DNA of 64,000 bases from positions 172,063 through 236,062 of the forward strand of contig NZ_NIDE01000010.1 of assembly GCF_002197845.1 (NCBI RefSeq). Direction: 5' to 3'. The notes under the pieces were generated by a model, which was given only the letters and a program-made list of their open reading frames with translations, was not told the DNA's origin and searched no databases. A program made the position numbers and the translations under genes. The first letter of the stretch is position 1; the number at the start of each line of letters is the position of its first letter. This DNA comes from Fimbriiglobus ruber (GTDB lineage Bacteria; Planctomycetota; Planctomycetia; Gemmatales; Gemmataceae). Below are positions 25,510 to 33,997 of the stretch, piece by piece.

Positions 25510-25546
25510 TGGCCGCGGTGTTGGGGATGGCGTTTATGCGTAGCAA
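25496..25546 (-). pseudogene. Orphan duplicate of the relaxase gene start
   Basis: Seventeen codons from TTG at 25546 read MLRINAIPNTAAKSSYY, matching the relaxase start MLRINAIPNTAAAKAYY at 24863. Both are preceded by AGGTGT. The two copies differ mostly at third codon positions, so one is recoded rather than a fresh duplication. After SYY this copy runs into the endonuclease leader and loses relaxase similarity. Confidence 0.8.
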
Positions 25547-25815
25547 GAGACACCTTTCAGTGACTGCGGGCCGGGCTTGAGTACCGGCTGCATGGGCATT
25601 ATTTCATGCTCTCAACCTAGGTAACTGGGGACGCTGCCCCACTTGATAGCGGGTCCATCCCCGCCGCCGCAGTCTCAACCGGGTTAGCAGACCTTCGGGG
25701 TTCGCGCAAGAAGCAGATATGGGATTAATCGCTCGGATGGGGGAGAAGGCAAGCGGGTTCTCGGGAAAGATCGATGTGAAGTCTGTATTTCCCCGGGTTT
25801 TACTCGCTCAGTGAA
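25547..25815. other. Non-coding region upstream of the relaxase, possible oriT
   Basis: No gene is seen. Short hairpins occur (GGGGACGCTGCCCC near 25630; GCGGGTCCATCCCCGC near 25650). MobF origins of transfer often lie upstream of the relaxase operon, so an oriT could be here, but no nick-site consensus is recognised. Confidence 0.3.
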
Positions 25816-25900
25816 TTTGGGCGTCCCCTCCTTCGGAGGTCGCGTGCTTCAGGGGTTCCGTCCTGCGGACCGGCTGCGCCGCCCTTCCGCCCACTGACGC
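25816..25900 (+). repeat. Structured repeat family, copy D
   Basis: Closing arms GGGCGTC and CTGACGC; first hairpin CCTCCTTCGGAGG; second hairpin GTCCTGCGGAC. It lies between the relaxase leader and a terminator. Confidence 0.8.
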
Positions 25901-25921
25901 ATGTAAACTCAGTTTTCGCAC

Positions 25922-25946
25922 AGGCTGTCATCATGACAGCCTTTTT
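25922..25946 (+). terminator. Rho-independent terminator
   Basis: AGGCTGTCA and TGACAGCCT form a perfect 9-bp stem with a 3-base loop, followed by TTTTT. It faces the plus strand and insulates the heat-shock genes from upstream transcription. Confidence 0.85.
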
Positions 25947-26270
25947 CGCCCCGCCGTTCGCCTTCGTGCCAGAGTGCCGTCGAACAAAAACTTAATCGGT
26001 ACAAGTACTTGCGGCGCGACGGCTGTCTGTTCTACTGGGGCTACTTTTTCCGGCGCGCGACTTGCATTTTGGTCCGTCGAGGGGATTGAAAAGTGCAGAA
26101 ATGGCATCGCGAAAAGCAGCCGTCTCCCACTGTTCGGCCCCTGTGAGTGACAGAGCATTTTAAGTCTTCGGTATCCCGGACGCGGGCAGAACCGCTTTAA
26201 ACCGAAAAGGGCCAGCGATCCGATTCGGGTGCCGAGGACGCAATTCCCAACCGCGAAAGGAGGACCCCTC

Positions 26271-26696
26271 ATGTTCACCAACCGCCTTTTTGAGCAGATG
26301 GATCGCCTGTTCGGTCCGGCTGGGTTTGACAGCCCAGACCTCTCGCCACCCGCATACCCGCCGCTGAGCGTTTGGGAGGACGAGGACGCCTTGTATGTCG
26401 AGTCCGAGATCCCGGGCCTTGCGGCTGAGGACATTGGGGTGTCGGTAACTGACGGCGACAAGCTCACGATTTCCGCCGAACGCGCTCCGTCAGCCGGCTC
26501 TGGCGAGTGGCTGTACCAAGAGTGCATGTACGGCGAGTTCAGCCGAACCATCACCTTGCCGGTGACCGTGGACCCGAATGCGGTTGAAGCCAACTACGAG
26601 GCCGGCGTACTTACCGTCACGCTTCGCAAGGTCGAATCCGTCAAGCCGCGGCGCATTGCCGTGAAAGCCGTTTTGCCCGCACTGGCGGCAGCTTAA
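26271..26696 (+). CDS. Small heat-shock protein Hsp20, copy 1
   Basis: A 141-residue alpha-crystallin-type chaperone that holds unfolding proteins in the cytoplasm. The alpha-crystallin domain spans about 30-130: PPLSVWEDEDALYVESEIPG, GDKLTISAER, EFSRTITLPVTVDP and the signature YEAGVLTVTLRK. The ATG at 26271 follows AAAGGAGG; the frame could start at 26229, but without a site. The second Hsp20 gene follows after 48 bases. No CIRCE or ROSE-type thermosensor was recognised in the 300-base leader. Confidence 0.92.
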   Translation: MFTNRLFEQMDRLFGPAGFDSPDLSPPAYPPLSVWEDEDALYVESEIPGLAAEDIGVSVTDGDKLTISAERAPSAGSGEWLYQECMYGEFSRTITLPVTVDPNAVEANYEAGVLTVTLRKVESVKPRRIAVKAVLPALAAA

Positions 26697-26744
26697 TCTA
26701 ACGTATGACTCCCTTTCCTCGCACCATCCCGAAAGGAGGTAGCC

Positions 26745-27542
26745 ATGACCAGCAATCTGCAAAGCGCTCAGACACAGAAGATTGAGACACCCCGCCCGAC
26801 CATGCGTGTGTACGCCCCGCGGGTGGATGTCGTCGAGACCGACGACGCGCTGACCCTGTACGCCGACCTGCCGGGGGTCAAGCAGGAGGACGTGTCGCTC
26901 ACGTGCAAGGATGGCGAGTTGATCTTGCACGCCTCCTGCCCGCCCAGACATGTTGGGAGAAAGCTGCTCTACGCGGAGTATGGTATCCGCGACTTCCATC
27001 GGACGTTCAAGGTCACCGATAAGGTCGACACCGGCGGAATCGAAGCTTCCCTTAAGGACGGGGTGCTGACGGTCCGAGTGCCCAAGGCCGAGTCTGTCCG
27101 GACCAAGCGGGTCACCGTTAACAGTACAGCGCGTATTTTACGTAACACGTTTGTGCCGCTGCTTCTTATGAGATCGGGTGGCTTGCTTGTTTCGCCGCTG
27201 GTGGTATTGAATTACGTCGCTGGTATGTTGGGTGGCCCCGGTTCCCCGTCGCCGCCGGAACAGGATCGCGCACCGGACGTTGAGCGCCCGGCACACCTGC
27301 TCCATCGTCACGTCTGGGTTTTTCCCCCCGGAGCCGCTCCGTGTGGGCGGCGACGAATCCGAGGACGACCACGGCCAGGGTCAGGTGCCGCATCAGCCCC
27401 GTGTAATCCCGCCCCTCGTAGTGCATCAGTCCGACTTCCTGTTTGGCGACCCGGAATAGATGCTCGACCGTCCACCGGCGGAAGGCGACGGCGAGAATCC
27501 GAGCCACCGGCTCGGCCGTGGCGTTCGTCAGGAAGTACTTGA
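26745..27542 (+). CDS. Small heat-shock protein Hsp20, copy 2, C-terminus replaced by an insertion sequence
   Basis: The first ~126 residues are a complete alpha-crystallin chaperone: APRVDVVETDDALTLYADLP, GELILHASCP, DFHRTFKVTDKVD, LKDGVLTVRVPK. AAAGGAGG precedes the ATG. After RVTVN the frame enters the element at 27122 and continues for about 138 foreign residues to 27542. Joining across the element restores GTTAATGGCGGATAA, so the original protein ended RVTVNGG. The extension is antisense transposase sequence and probably disordered; the chaperone core should still fold. Confidence 0.85.
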   Translation: MTSNLQSAQTQKIETPRPTMRVYAPRVDVVETDDALTLYADLPGVKQEDVSLTCKDGELILHASCPPRHVGRKLLYAEYGIRDFHRTFKVTDKVDTGGIEASLKDGVLTVRVPKAESVRTKRVTVNSTARILRNTFVPLLLMRSGGLLVSPLVVLNYVAGMLGGPGSPSPPEQDRAPDVERPAHLLHRHVWVFPPGAAPCGRRRIRGRPRPGSGAASAPCNPAPRSASVRLPVWRPGIDARPSTGGRRRRESEPPARPWRSSGST

Positions 27543-28490
27543 TCTCCCCGGTCGCGTCGTTGCGGGCGACCATCAGGGTGTGCTTGCGGTCGGCCACCCA
27601 GACGATGGCGGTGGCCACCCGCCAGACCGACGGGCGGGTCGTCTGGCGGGTCAACCGGTACACTCGCCCCCGCTCGGCGTGACCCCCGGTCAACCGCTCG
27701 TCGGCCCGCCGGGAGGGGCCCCCGGCCGCGTCCCGGACGGCGAAATTCGTCGGGATTTCACCCACGAACCGCTGTCCCATCACGCCCAACACGGTCAGGA
27801 GCGGGACGGCTGCCCCGTACCCTTCGTCGAACGTCAGCCAGTCGAACGTGATCCCGTTCGTGTTCGCCCGGAGGAGTTGGTCGAGGGCCAGCCGCCACTT
27901 CGGGTGGTGCCGGACGGTGTCCGGGATGCCGGCCGCCTGACACCGCGCGCGGTCCACGTCCCACGACTCGGGTAGGAACAGGTCGGCGTCCAACAGGGTA
28001 CGAAAGGTGCCCTTGGTGACCCCCACGTGGACGGTCACGATCCCATTGTCGACCTTGCCCACACCCCCAGGTACTGCCGTTGGACGCCCGGAGTGTGATC
28101 CCCCCACTTCCGGCTGCTCGTCTCGTCGATCACCCCGACCGTTCCGACGGGATCGGTCGGGAGATCGGCCAGCGTATCGGCCACGAATCGGTGCAACCGC
28201 GTCCGGGCCTCGTCGTACGACCACACCGAGGTCGTCACGAACAACTGGAGGGTACGGACCGTCGTCCCGCTCGCCAACGCGATCGGTTCGATCGATTTCC
28301 GCGGCAGGTCGGATAACAGGCCCCGACAATACGTGTCGAAGTGGGCGGCCGTGCGGTCCTGCCGGAACACGTCCCGATACCGGCCCAGATACCGGGCGAA
28401 CGCCGGGCCGACGCCCACGATTTCCTGCTCGGTCATGTGATTCCTCCTAAATCCTTCCCTCCCATCCTATTAAATTACTGCGCTGTACTG
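27122..28490 (-). mobile_element. IS701-like insertion sequence (1369 bp)
   Basis: The inverted ends share CAGTACAGCGC. A 4-bp duplication TTAA flanks it (27118-27121 and 28491-28494), matching the YTAR target pattern of the IS701 family. It entered the last codons of the second Hsp20 gene. Confidence 0.88.
27138..28436 (-). pseudogene. IS701-like transposase with two frameshifts
   Basis: Frame one (from 28436, MTEQEIVGVGPAFARYLG) covers LLSDLPRKSIEPIALASG and VGVIDETSSRKWG (first Asp) to GVQRQYLG. At a run of five G it breaks and continues one frame back as GVGKVDNGIVTVHVG, then FDWLTFDEGYG (second Asp) and RRWTVEHLFRVAKQEVGL (Glu). At a G6A5 run it shifts again to GKNPDVTMEQVCRALNVRCA and ends with a basic tail at 27138. 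Both breaks are one-base changes in homopolymers, so the gene is dead or the sequence has errors. Confidence 0.8.
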
Positions 28491-28494
28491 TTAA

Positions 28495-28818
28495 TGGCGG
28501 ATAAAGGTTCTGGATCGTAATACGGGCGATTCACTTCATTGATTCTGTGATCTGACTCGCCCGATTTTGAGGGATCGGAGAACTTCACCACGGCCCGCGG
28601 TGGCAATCAACGCTCCCGCGGGCTTTGCTCGCTTTCACCCGTTCCATCCGGCACTGGCGGTCGGGGAAGATTCGGTTGGTGATCGCTTCCGCTCTACTTC
28701 AAGAGTCTATGAACGGTGCCTTCAACTCCTTCGCTTAGACACGCACCCCGCTGAGCGTACCGCCTGACTTGAGGATGAAGGACCCCGGGAATGTCGTCAC
28801 TCCACGCCTCCATCCTGA
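28495..28818. other. Intergenic region, no gene seen
   Basis: Between the insertion sequence and the cyclase gene end. Only short frames occur and none has a family signal. The sequence looks like decayed coding DNA. Confidence 0.35.
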
Positions 28819-30027
28819 TCAAAGATCATAGATATACTTGAATGACATGCGGGCAAGTTGTGCATCAATTTCGCCGGTAAGCGCCTTAGCTTGTTCGATC
28901 GTTCGGACCAAACAAATACGGAACGATATCTGTTCGTTATACTTAGCGGTCATCATTCGCTCTTCAGAGAAGGCTTCCAGGAGCTCCGCGGTAAGGCAAT
29001 CCGCCAGTTCGGAACTCACCCGGATCGATGCCAAAATGGACGCGTCATCCGCGTCTTCGTCTTTATACTGCTCAAGTCGGGCGGCTTTGTTTACATCTTG
29101 ACCGATGAGGGTCACTTGCATGCGATCACGGGAGCCCAAGTTCACGAACAATGCCTCGCCACAATGAAGTCCAAGCCGAATGCGTAGTTTGCTGGCACCG
29201 TCGGGACCGGGATGAGCCAACCTGACAACCGACTCTAGTGCAGCTTTCAGAGCTAAGTGTGACTGACGGCACCTATCTTCCTGCGAGTTCGCGATCGGCC
29301 AGAAGGCCATTACTCCATCGCCCAGGAATTTATCGATATGCCCTTCGTTCTCGTTGATCGCATCTTGCTGATCGTTCAATGCGCGGCAAACGAGGTTCTG
29401 GACCTTCTCCGGATCGAGTCCACGGACGACTATACTGTAACCGATCAAGTCAGAGAACCAGATGACGAAGCGGTCCGTTCGCGGCGTAACCGCAGTCACG
29501 GTCCTCAGCCCGTTTTCGTAGGCCTCGGTTGACCTTTCCCTGTACCATGCGTTCTGAGACTTGTCGATACTCTGCTGCAATTGGCTGATCTTCTTACCCC
29601 ATCTGACCAGGGTAGCGTCGGCTCGAATGAGCTTGTCAACTGCGACCGCTCCAAGATTACGAAGCAACTGAACGCGGTGGTGACTAGCGAGGAGCTCGGC
29701 ATGTCGAAACGTGATGCACGTTGTAGCTTCTATCGCCACGATGCCACAGACTGCCACGTGACCGGGGAAGAAGAACTCCGACTCGCCTAAAAGGTCTGGA
29801 GCCGCACGCGTTGCAACCTCATACCCGTCGAGCCAGATCGCAACCGAACCCTCAGCAATGATCCAGAAGACTTTCGACGGTTTCGTCCCCGGCGTGACAA
29901 GTTGTTTCCCGAGCGGCAATACTACCTCTCCGGCATTGAGGGACCGAAGCAGTCCCGGAATATCGTCGATGTCCTTGAATAACTTCGAGGCAGCAACCTT
30001 TCCAGCAAAACGCGTGATGTTGTCCAT
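28819..30027 (-). CDS. Class III adenylate/guanylate cyclase with cNMP-binding domain
   Basis: A 402-residue protein. Residues ~15-140 form a cyclic-nucleotide-binding-like beta roll (VVLPLGKQLVTPGTKPSKVF, AEGSVAIWLDGYEVA, LLGESEFFF). A linker helix leads to the class III catalytic domain: FSDLIGYS and GDGVMAFWP (metal Asp pair), KFLGDG, GLHCGEALF, and IGQDVNKAARLE with the transition-state Asn and Arg. It would make cAMP or cGMP; the residue choice is not decisive. The cNMP domain suggests product or ligand feedback. The start at 30027 trims an unsupported 32-residue extension. Confidence 0.88.
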   Translation of the reverse strand: MDNITRFAGKVAASKLFKDIDDIPGLLRSLNAGEVVLPLGKQLVTPGTKPSKVFWIIAEGSVAIWLDGYEVATRAAPDLLGESEFFFPGHVAVCGIVAIEATTCITFRHAELLASHHRVQLLRNLGAVAVDKLIRADATLVRWGKKISQLQQSIDKSQNAWYRERSTEAYENGLRTVTAVTPRTDRFVIWFSDLIGYSIVVRGLDPEKVQNLVCRALNDQQDAINENEGHIDKFLGDGVMAFWPIANSQEDRCRQSHLALKAALESVVRLAHPGPDGASKLRIRLGLHCGEALFVNLGSRDRMQVTLIGQDVNKAARLEQYKDEDADDASILASIRVSSELADCLTAELLEAFSEERMMTAKYNEQISFRICLVRTIEQAKALTGEIDAQLARMSFKYIYDL

Positions 30028-30398
30028 CTCGAACGTGATCCTCTTACAGCCGCAAGCGTGGACCGATTTCCGTGAGGTATTGGCCCATTCGATCAAGCAC
30101 CCGTGGCCGTACGTCGGACGCAACCAGAGCGATACTACCGTGTCTCACTTGGCTGGACAATCCTTCCGTCCAATCATGTTCTCCCTTCTCACCGTTCTGC
30201 ACGCCCTGCCACCCGAGCCGGGAAATTAGGGTCCACCCGCCTAAACTGCCACCGTCTGTCGGCGAGGTGGGGTAGACGCTCGCACACGAAGTGCGGTACA
30301 CCCTCCCTTTCCATCATTCCGCTTTTCCCCAGCCTGTCAGGAAAATCCTGGCATGCTCGTTGCATAGACTTGACGTCTGTCGACCCGGCGGAAGCTCA
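30028..30398. other. Divergent intergenic region
   Basis: Separates the cyclase gene (leftward) from the response regulator (rightward), so it should hold both promoters. No clear promoter pair or operator was recognised and no gene is seen. Confidence 0.4.
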
Positions 30399-30956
30399 AT
30401 GCCCGGACCTAAAATGAGTACGCTCCGCGAGCTGGCCCACGAGGCCTGTACCCTGTTTACCAGGGCCAGCAGTAAAAACCGCGCGGGTCGACATCTTGAG
30501 GCAGGTGAGCCCACTTCTCGTGCCGTCGAGGTCATCGCCCAGGCAACCGACGAGATAGATCGCCGTCTGCAGGCATTGGCTAACCTGATCACGACACCGC
30601 CCGCCACTCGTGTCCTGTGCGTCGATGACAACCGTGATGTCGCGGATTCTGAGGCGGACCTCTTACGGATTGTCGGCTTCGTTGCCCTCGCCTGTTATAG
30701 CGGGGCATCAGCCCTCTCGGAGGCTCCTGCGTTCCGGCCGACTCTGTGCCTGATCGACCTGAACATGCCCGGAATGGACGGCGACGAACTAGCCATGCGG
30801 TTGCGGGTACAATTACAGCCGCCGCTTAGGCTTATGGCCATTACCGCGAGGGACGACGAGGCGAGCCGGGCTCGAATCCGGGCGGCTGGGTTCGATCTTC
30901 ATCTAGTCAAGCCCGTTGACCCACAGAAGTTGCTCGCTCTCGTTGATCGCCGGTGA
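30399..30956 (+). CDS. Response regulator receiver protein
   Basis: A 185-residue protein. An N-terminal helical region of ~70 residues is followed by a receiver domain: RVLCVDDNRDVADS (acidic pair), CLIDLNMPGMDG with the phospho-acceptor Asp, LMAITARDD with the switch Thr, and HLVKPVDPQKL with the conserved Lys. There is no output domain, so it probably acts through protein contacts or as a phosphate sink. GGAAG precedes the ATG at 30399; ATG at 30414 is an alternative. No histidine kinase is adjacent. Confidence 0.9.
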   Translation: MPGPKMSTLRELAHEACTLFTRASSKNRAGRHLEAGEPTSRAVEVIAQATDEIDRRLQALANLITTPPATRVLCVDDNRDVADSEADLLRIVGFVALACYSGASALSEAPAFRPTLCLIDLNMPGMDGDELAMRLRVQLQPPLRLMAITARDDEASRARIRAAGFDLHLVKPVDPQKLLALVDRR

Positions 30957-31081
30957 CGGGCACCCCCAGGGAATACTGGCATCGCAACGGATCACGTTCC
31001 CGCTCTAGCGCAAGCTGTTACCCTTCTCCGTCAGCGCCCCCACAAAGCCGAAACGACACGCTGAAGCCCCAGCCCATTCCT

Positions 31082-31132
31082 GCAAGCTGCCAACTGGGTA
31101 TCCGCTTCGCGGACCCTCCCAGTTTCGCTTGC
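31082..31132 (+). promoter_or_regulatory. Long leader hairpin
   Basis: GCAAGC (31082) pairs with GCTTGC (31127-31132), then AACTGGG with CCCAGTT, then TCCGC with GCGGA around a TTCG loop. The structure is a long nested stem about 80 bases before the next gene and is probably transcribed in its leader. It lacks a T run, so it is not a plain terminator. Confidence 0.5.
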
Positions 31133-31209
31133 TGGATTGAGCACCCAGGCACTTCGGGCGCAGTGTCATCGGCTCCACGGTGGGGCCGAACAAAAGAAGG
31201 AGAAAGACC

Positions 31210-31467
31210 ATGACCAACTCACCCGCTCACAAAATCCGCATCGGCAACGTCTCGGCGATTATCTGGCGTAACCCCAGCGAGAAAGGTGCCTGGTACAGCC
31301 TGCAAATCACCCGCAGTTACAAGAACGGCGATGACGAATGGCGGAACACCGACGCTTTGGGATACGACGACGCCCTGACCGCGGCGAAACTCCTGGATCT
31401 CGCTCATACCTGGATCACGCATCAACTCGAAGCCGACCGGAAGGGCCGGAAAGAGGCGGTTGCGTGA
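31210..31467 (+). CDS. Conserved plasmid-type hypothetical protein, 85 aa
   Basis: Starts MTNSPAHKIRIGNVSAIIWR and contains WYSLQITRSYKNGDDEWRNT and LLDLAHTWI. I know this pattern from small proteins of conjugative plasmids and integrative elements, where its role is not known. GGAG precedes the ATG at 31210. It is the first gene of the accessory cluster that includes the methyltransferase. Confidence 0.7.
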   Translation: MTNSPAHKIRIGNVSAIIWRNPSEKGAWYSLQITRSYKNGDDEWRNTDALGYDDALTAAKLLDLAHTWITHQLEADRKGRKEAVA

Positions 31468-31549
31468 ACGCGAGAATCGCGCTAGACAGGTGGGGTGCGG
31501 TCGGAAGCCGCACCCCGGTACACCACCTAAACATGGAAAGGCCCAGGTG

Positions 31550-32866
31550 ATGACATGCGAATCTACACTTTTTCAATCTGAACAGTCAACAACTCAACCC
31601 GAACAAACGGGGCTCGCACTTCAGCGAAGTCTCTCCGACATCACGGCGGAGTACGATCAAAAACTGGCTTCCCTACCCCAGGCCATCGCCAATTTCGAGG
31701 CGGCCGGCACGACACTAAAAACCGCCGCTTGTATCGGCGGTACGTGGGGAAACAGCAGCATCGACACTGGACATGTCTACGAGGGCAAGCTCCAGGATGC
31801 GTTGCTACAATCTGCCTGGTTACACGTGTACAACGGGCTGAACATCGAGCGGATCGCCAGTGCCGCGGATAAGCGCCGGTTCCAGCAGGCTATGGTAACC
31901 CCGGCCCCATTTACCCTCGAAAACATCCGGGCGACGTTCGGCGACTTCATTCTCAACCCCCGGGGTAACATCCTTCGAGGTTTGGCGGAAGTGTTCTGCG
32001 ACCTCGATCCCGCGTACAAGAGCCACGACAAGGTCAGGATTGGCGTCAAAGGCTTGCCGAAAAGGGTTATCCTGTCGAGCCTCAGCGACTATGGTTGGGG
32101 GCGTGATCGCCTTGCCAACATCCTCAACGCTCTCGCGGCTTACCAGAACAAACCGCTGGCGGAGTACTCGGAAACAAGCCATTTCCTGAAGGATGGCGAC
32201 AGCCTGGCGATTGCTCGCGGCGTTCGGCTAAAGCGGTTCGCCAATGGCAACGGACACCTGTTCTTCGAGCCGGATGCCCTCCGCGACATCAATCTTGCCC
32301 TTGCTGAATACTACGGCGAAGTGCTTCCCGACACCTCGGAAGATAAGCCAACAGAGAAGCGACCCGGGACGGCCGTCTCGAAAGACCTCCAGTATTACCC
32401 GACGCCCGCTGCCGTGGTGGAACAGGTACTGGCGGACGTATACATTCGCGAAGGGGAACGGGTGTTGGAACCTTCCTGCGGATGCGGCCGGTTCCTCGAT
32501 GCCATACGGAAAAAGGGAGCGGATGCCGTCGGGATCGAGGTTGACCCCGGCAGAGCCGCTCAGGCGAGGGCCAAGGGCCACAAGGTCCTGCTGGCCAACT
32601 TCCTGGAAACCGTTCCCACCCGGGATTACGACCACGTGGTTATGAATCCTCCCTTCTTCGGGCAACACTATGCGAAGCACGTCAACCACGCTCTTAAATT
32701 CCTGAAGCCGGGTGGAAAGCTGACCGCCATACTGCCGGCCACCGCCCGCTATGACCACGGGTTGCTTGACGGACGCTGGCAAGACCTCCCGGTGGGATCG
32801 TTCAGCGAGAGCGGAACGAACATCAACACCACGGTCCTGACGATGTGGGCGAAGGAGGCAGCATGA
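31550..32866 (+). CDS. DNA N6-adenine-type methyltransferase with DUF4942 region
   Basis: A 438-residue protein. The N-terminal ~260 residues fit DUF4942 (LKTAACIGGTWGN, FTLENIRATFGD, FFEPDALRDINLALAEYYG). The C-terminal SAM-dependent domain has VLEPSCGCGRFLDAI (SAM loop), VGIEVDP and VVMNPPFFG, the NPPF catalytic motif of N6-adenine methyltransferases. Such plasmid- or phage-borne enzymes without a restriction partner often modify DNA to evade host restriction. No restriction endonuclease is adjacent. ATG at 31550 has AGGTG upstream. It couples to the next gene through ATGA. Confidence 0.85.
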   Translation: MTCESTLFQSEQSTTQPEQTGLALQRSLSDITAEYDQKLASLPQAIANFEAAGTTLKTAACIGGTWGNSSIDTGHVYEGKLQDALLQSAWLHVYNGLNIERIASAADKRRFQQAMVTPAPFTLENIRATFGDFILNPRGNILRGLAEVFCDLDPAYKSHDKVRIGVKGLPKRVILSSLSDYGWGRDRLANILNALAAYQNKPLAEYSETSHFLKDGDSLAIARGVRLKRFANGNGHLFFEPDALRDINLALAEYYGEVLPDTSEDKPTEKRPGTAVSKDLQYYPTPAAVVEQVLADVYIREGERVLEPSCGCGRFLDAIRKKGADAVGIEVDPGRAAQARAKGHKVLLANFLETVPTRDYDHVVMNPPFFGQHYAKHVNHALKFLKPGGKLTAILPATARYDHGLLDGRWQDLPVGSFSESGTNINTTVLTMWAKEAA

Positions 32867-33225
32867 CCGCCGATCTTTTTACTGGACTGAATGCGTCATT
32901 CGAGGACATCCTTGGTAAGACCTCCGCAACGTTTACCGAAAGTGTTCGACGCAACCGATGGGCAGAGTGGCTACGGGCCGCGCGGCGAGAAGGTCCCGAG
33001 GGGCGCAAGGTAGCCAAACTCTGGCTTGCCCACGAATGCCACAGCTGCAAGCACCGGAACGGCGGTTGGTGTGACGTCCAGGGACTTCCCTGCACGGTAA
33101 ATCCTGTTCTGTCGTTTCGTGGCGGCATGATCGGGATGGCGTGCATGGGAGCAGGCTTCGAGGAAAGCCAGCCCATGAATCGCAGAAATTTGACACATGA
33201 CAAAGTGTCTGACAGTCACACATAA
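32863..33225 (+). CDS. Small cysteine-cluster protein, 120 aa
   Basis: The ATG overlaps the methyltransferase stop (ATGA). The protein has an N-terminal helical region (NASFEDILGKTSATFTESV), a basic middle and the cluster HECHSCKHRNGGWCDVQGLP with one more Cys, four cysteines fit for zinc or an iron-sulfur centre. The function is unknown; coupling suggests it assists the methyltransferase or is co-delivered with it. Confidence 0.6.
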   Translation: MTADLFTGLNASFEDILGKTSATFTESVRRNRWAEWLRAARREGPEGRKVAKLWLAHECHSCKHRNGGWCDVQGLPCTVNPVLSFRGGMIGMACMGAGFEESQPMNRRNLTHDKVSDSHT

Positions 33226-33285
33226 CAACGCTACGGTCCACCCATCGGCGGCAATGAAGCTGTCGAACAACCCAAGGAGAAAACC

Positions 33286-33444
33286 ATGCAAAAATCGAGG
33301 AATTACTGGGCGGTCTTTCAGGGCCGTGAGGTGCTGTTCGAGGGCAGCTTCAGCGACTGCTGGACTCAACTGACCGAGCAGTTTGGGAAGCAGACCGTTT
33401 CGAGTCTGGTGAAAAATGGTATCCGCATCGGACGCCTGAGTTAA
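33286..33444 (+). CDS. Small hypothetical protein, 52 aa
   Basis: AAGGAG lies just before the ATG. It reads MQKSRNYWAVFQGREVLFEG, then a DCWTQLTEQFGKQTVSSL helix and ends IRIGRLS. No family is recognised. The strong ribosome site and a codon use like its neighbours support it despite its length. Confidence 0.5.
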   Translation: MQKSRNYWAVFQGREVLFEGSFSDCWTQLTEQFGKQTVSSLVKNGIRIGRLS

Positions 33445-33501
33445 ACGCGACGCCTGGGCATGGCGGTAAATGGCCCGCAACCAACAGCAAGGAGTGTGAG
33501 T

Positions 33502-33744
33502 ATGGATGATTCAAAGACCGCAAAGAAAGTGACTCTGACTGCGAAGCAACGGCTGGTAGTTGCAGGCTTACAGCAAGGAAGACGGCTCACGAAAATGTTC
33601 CAGGACGGAGAGACCTTGTTCGGGATCGAAGGCCTTGGCGACTTGAACCCGCGCACGGTCAACTCTCTCCTTCAGCGCGGCGTTATCCGTGAGACGGGCG
33701 ACGCCATGTTCGGCGTAAGCCAATCTTTTGAGCTTGTCGGGTAA
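33502..33744 (+). CDS. Small hypothetical protein, 80 aa
   Basis: Starts MDDSKTAKKVTLTAKQRLVV and contains helices (GLQQGRRLTKMFQDG) and LNPRTVNSLLQRGVIRETG, which resembles a winged-helix or helix-turn-helix segment. AAGGAG lies eight bases before the ATG. No family is named. Confidence 0.5.
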   Translation: MDDSKTAKKVTLTAKQRLVVAGLQQGRRLTKMFQDGETLFGIEGLGDLNPRTVNSLLQRGVIRETGDAMFGVSQSFELVG

Positions 33745-33748
33745 TTCA

Positions 33749-33997
33749 GTGGCTCAGCCTGCAACACACGAAGGTCGAGTCTCCCGATTATCGCCCGTCG
33801 AGTTCCGCATCCTCGCCCATCAGCTCGCCGGACGGTTCTGGAAGACACGTCTGCCTTCGATGATCGGCCGGTCCCGGTGGATGGTCCGGGTCTATGGGAC
33901 GGGGGAATTTCCGGTGCCGGAGACGGTCGAGAAGCTGATGAGGCTGCTCAGCCAGTCACCTGACTCAACCCACCAACCAAGGAAGGAAACATTATGA
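33749..33997 (+). CDS. Mini HTH protein, 82 aa
   Basis: GTG start at 33749 (VAQPATHEG); the frame is open further upstream. LSPVEFRILAHQLAGRFWKT and SRWMVRVYGTGEFPVPETVE form a helix-turn-helix of the same layout as the proteins at 10736 and 37199. The stop overlaps the start of the HNH gene (ATGA). Likely a DNA-binding regulator; its target is unknown. Confidence 0.45.
   Translation: MAQPATHEGRVSRLSPVEFRILAHQLAGRFWKTRLPSMIGRSRWMVRVYGTGEFPVPETVEKLMRLLSQSPDSTHQPRKETL

Noticed and set aside
25547..25815. tRNA or other stable RNA gene next to the relaxase
   Set aside because: No T-arm sequence or cloverleaf can be drawn; only short separate hairpins.
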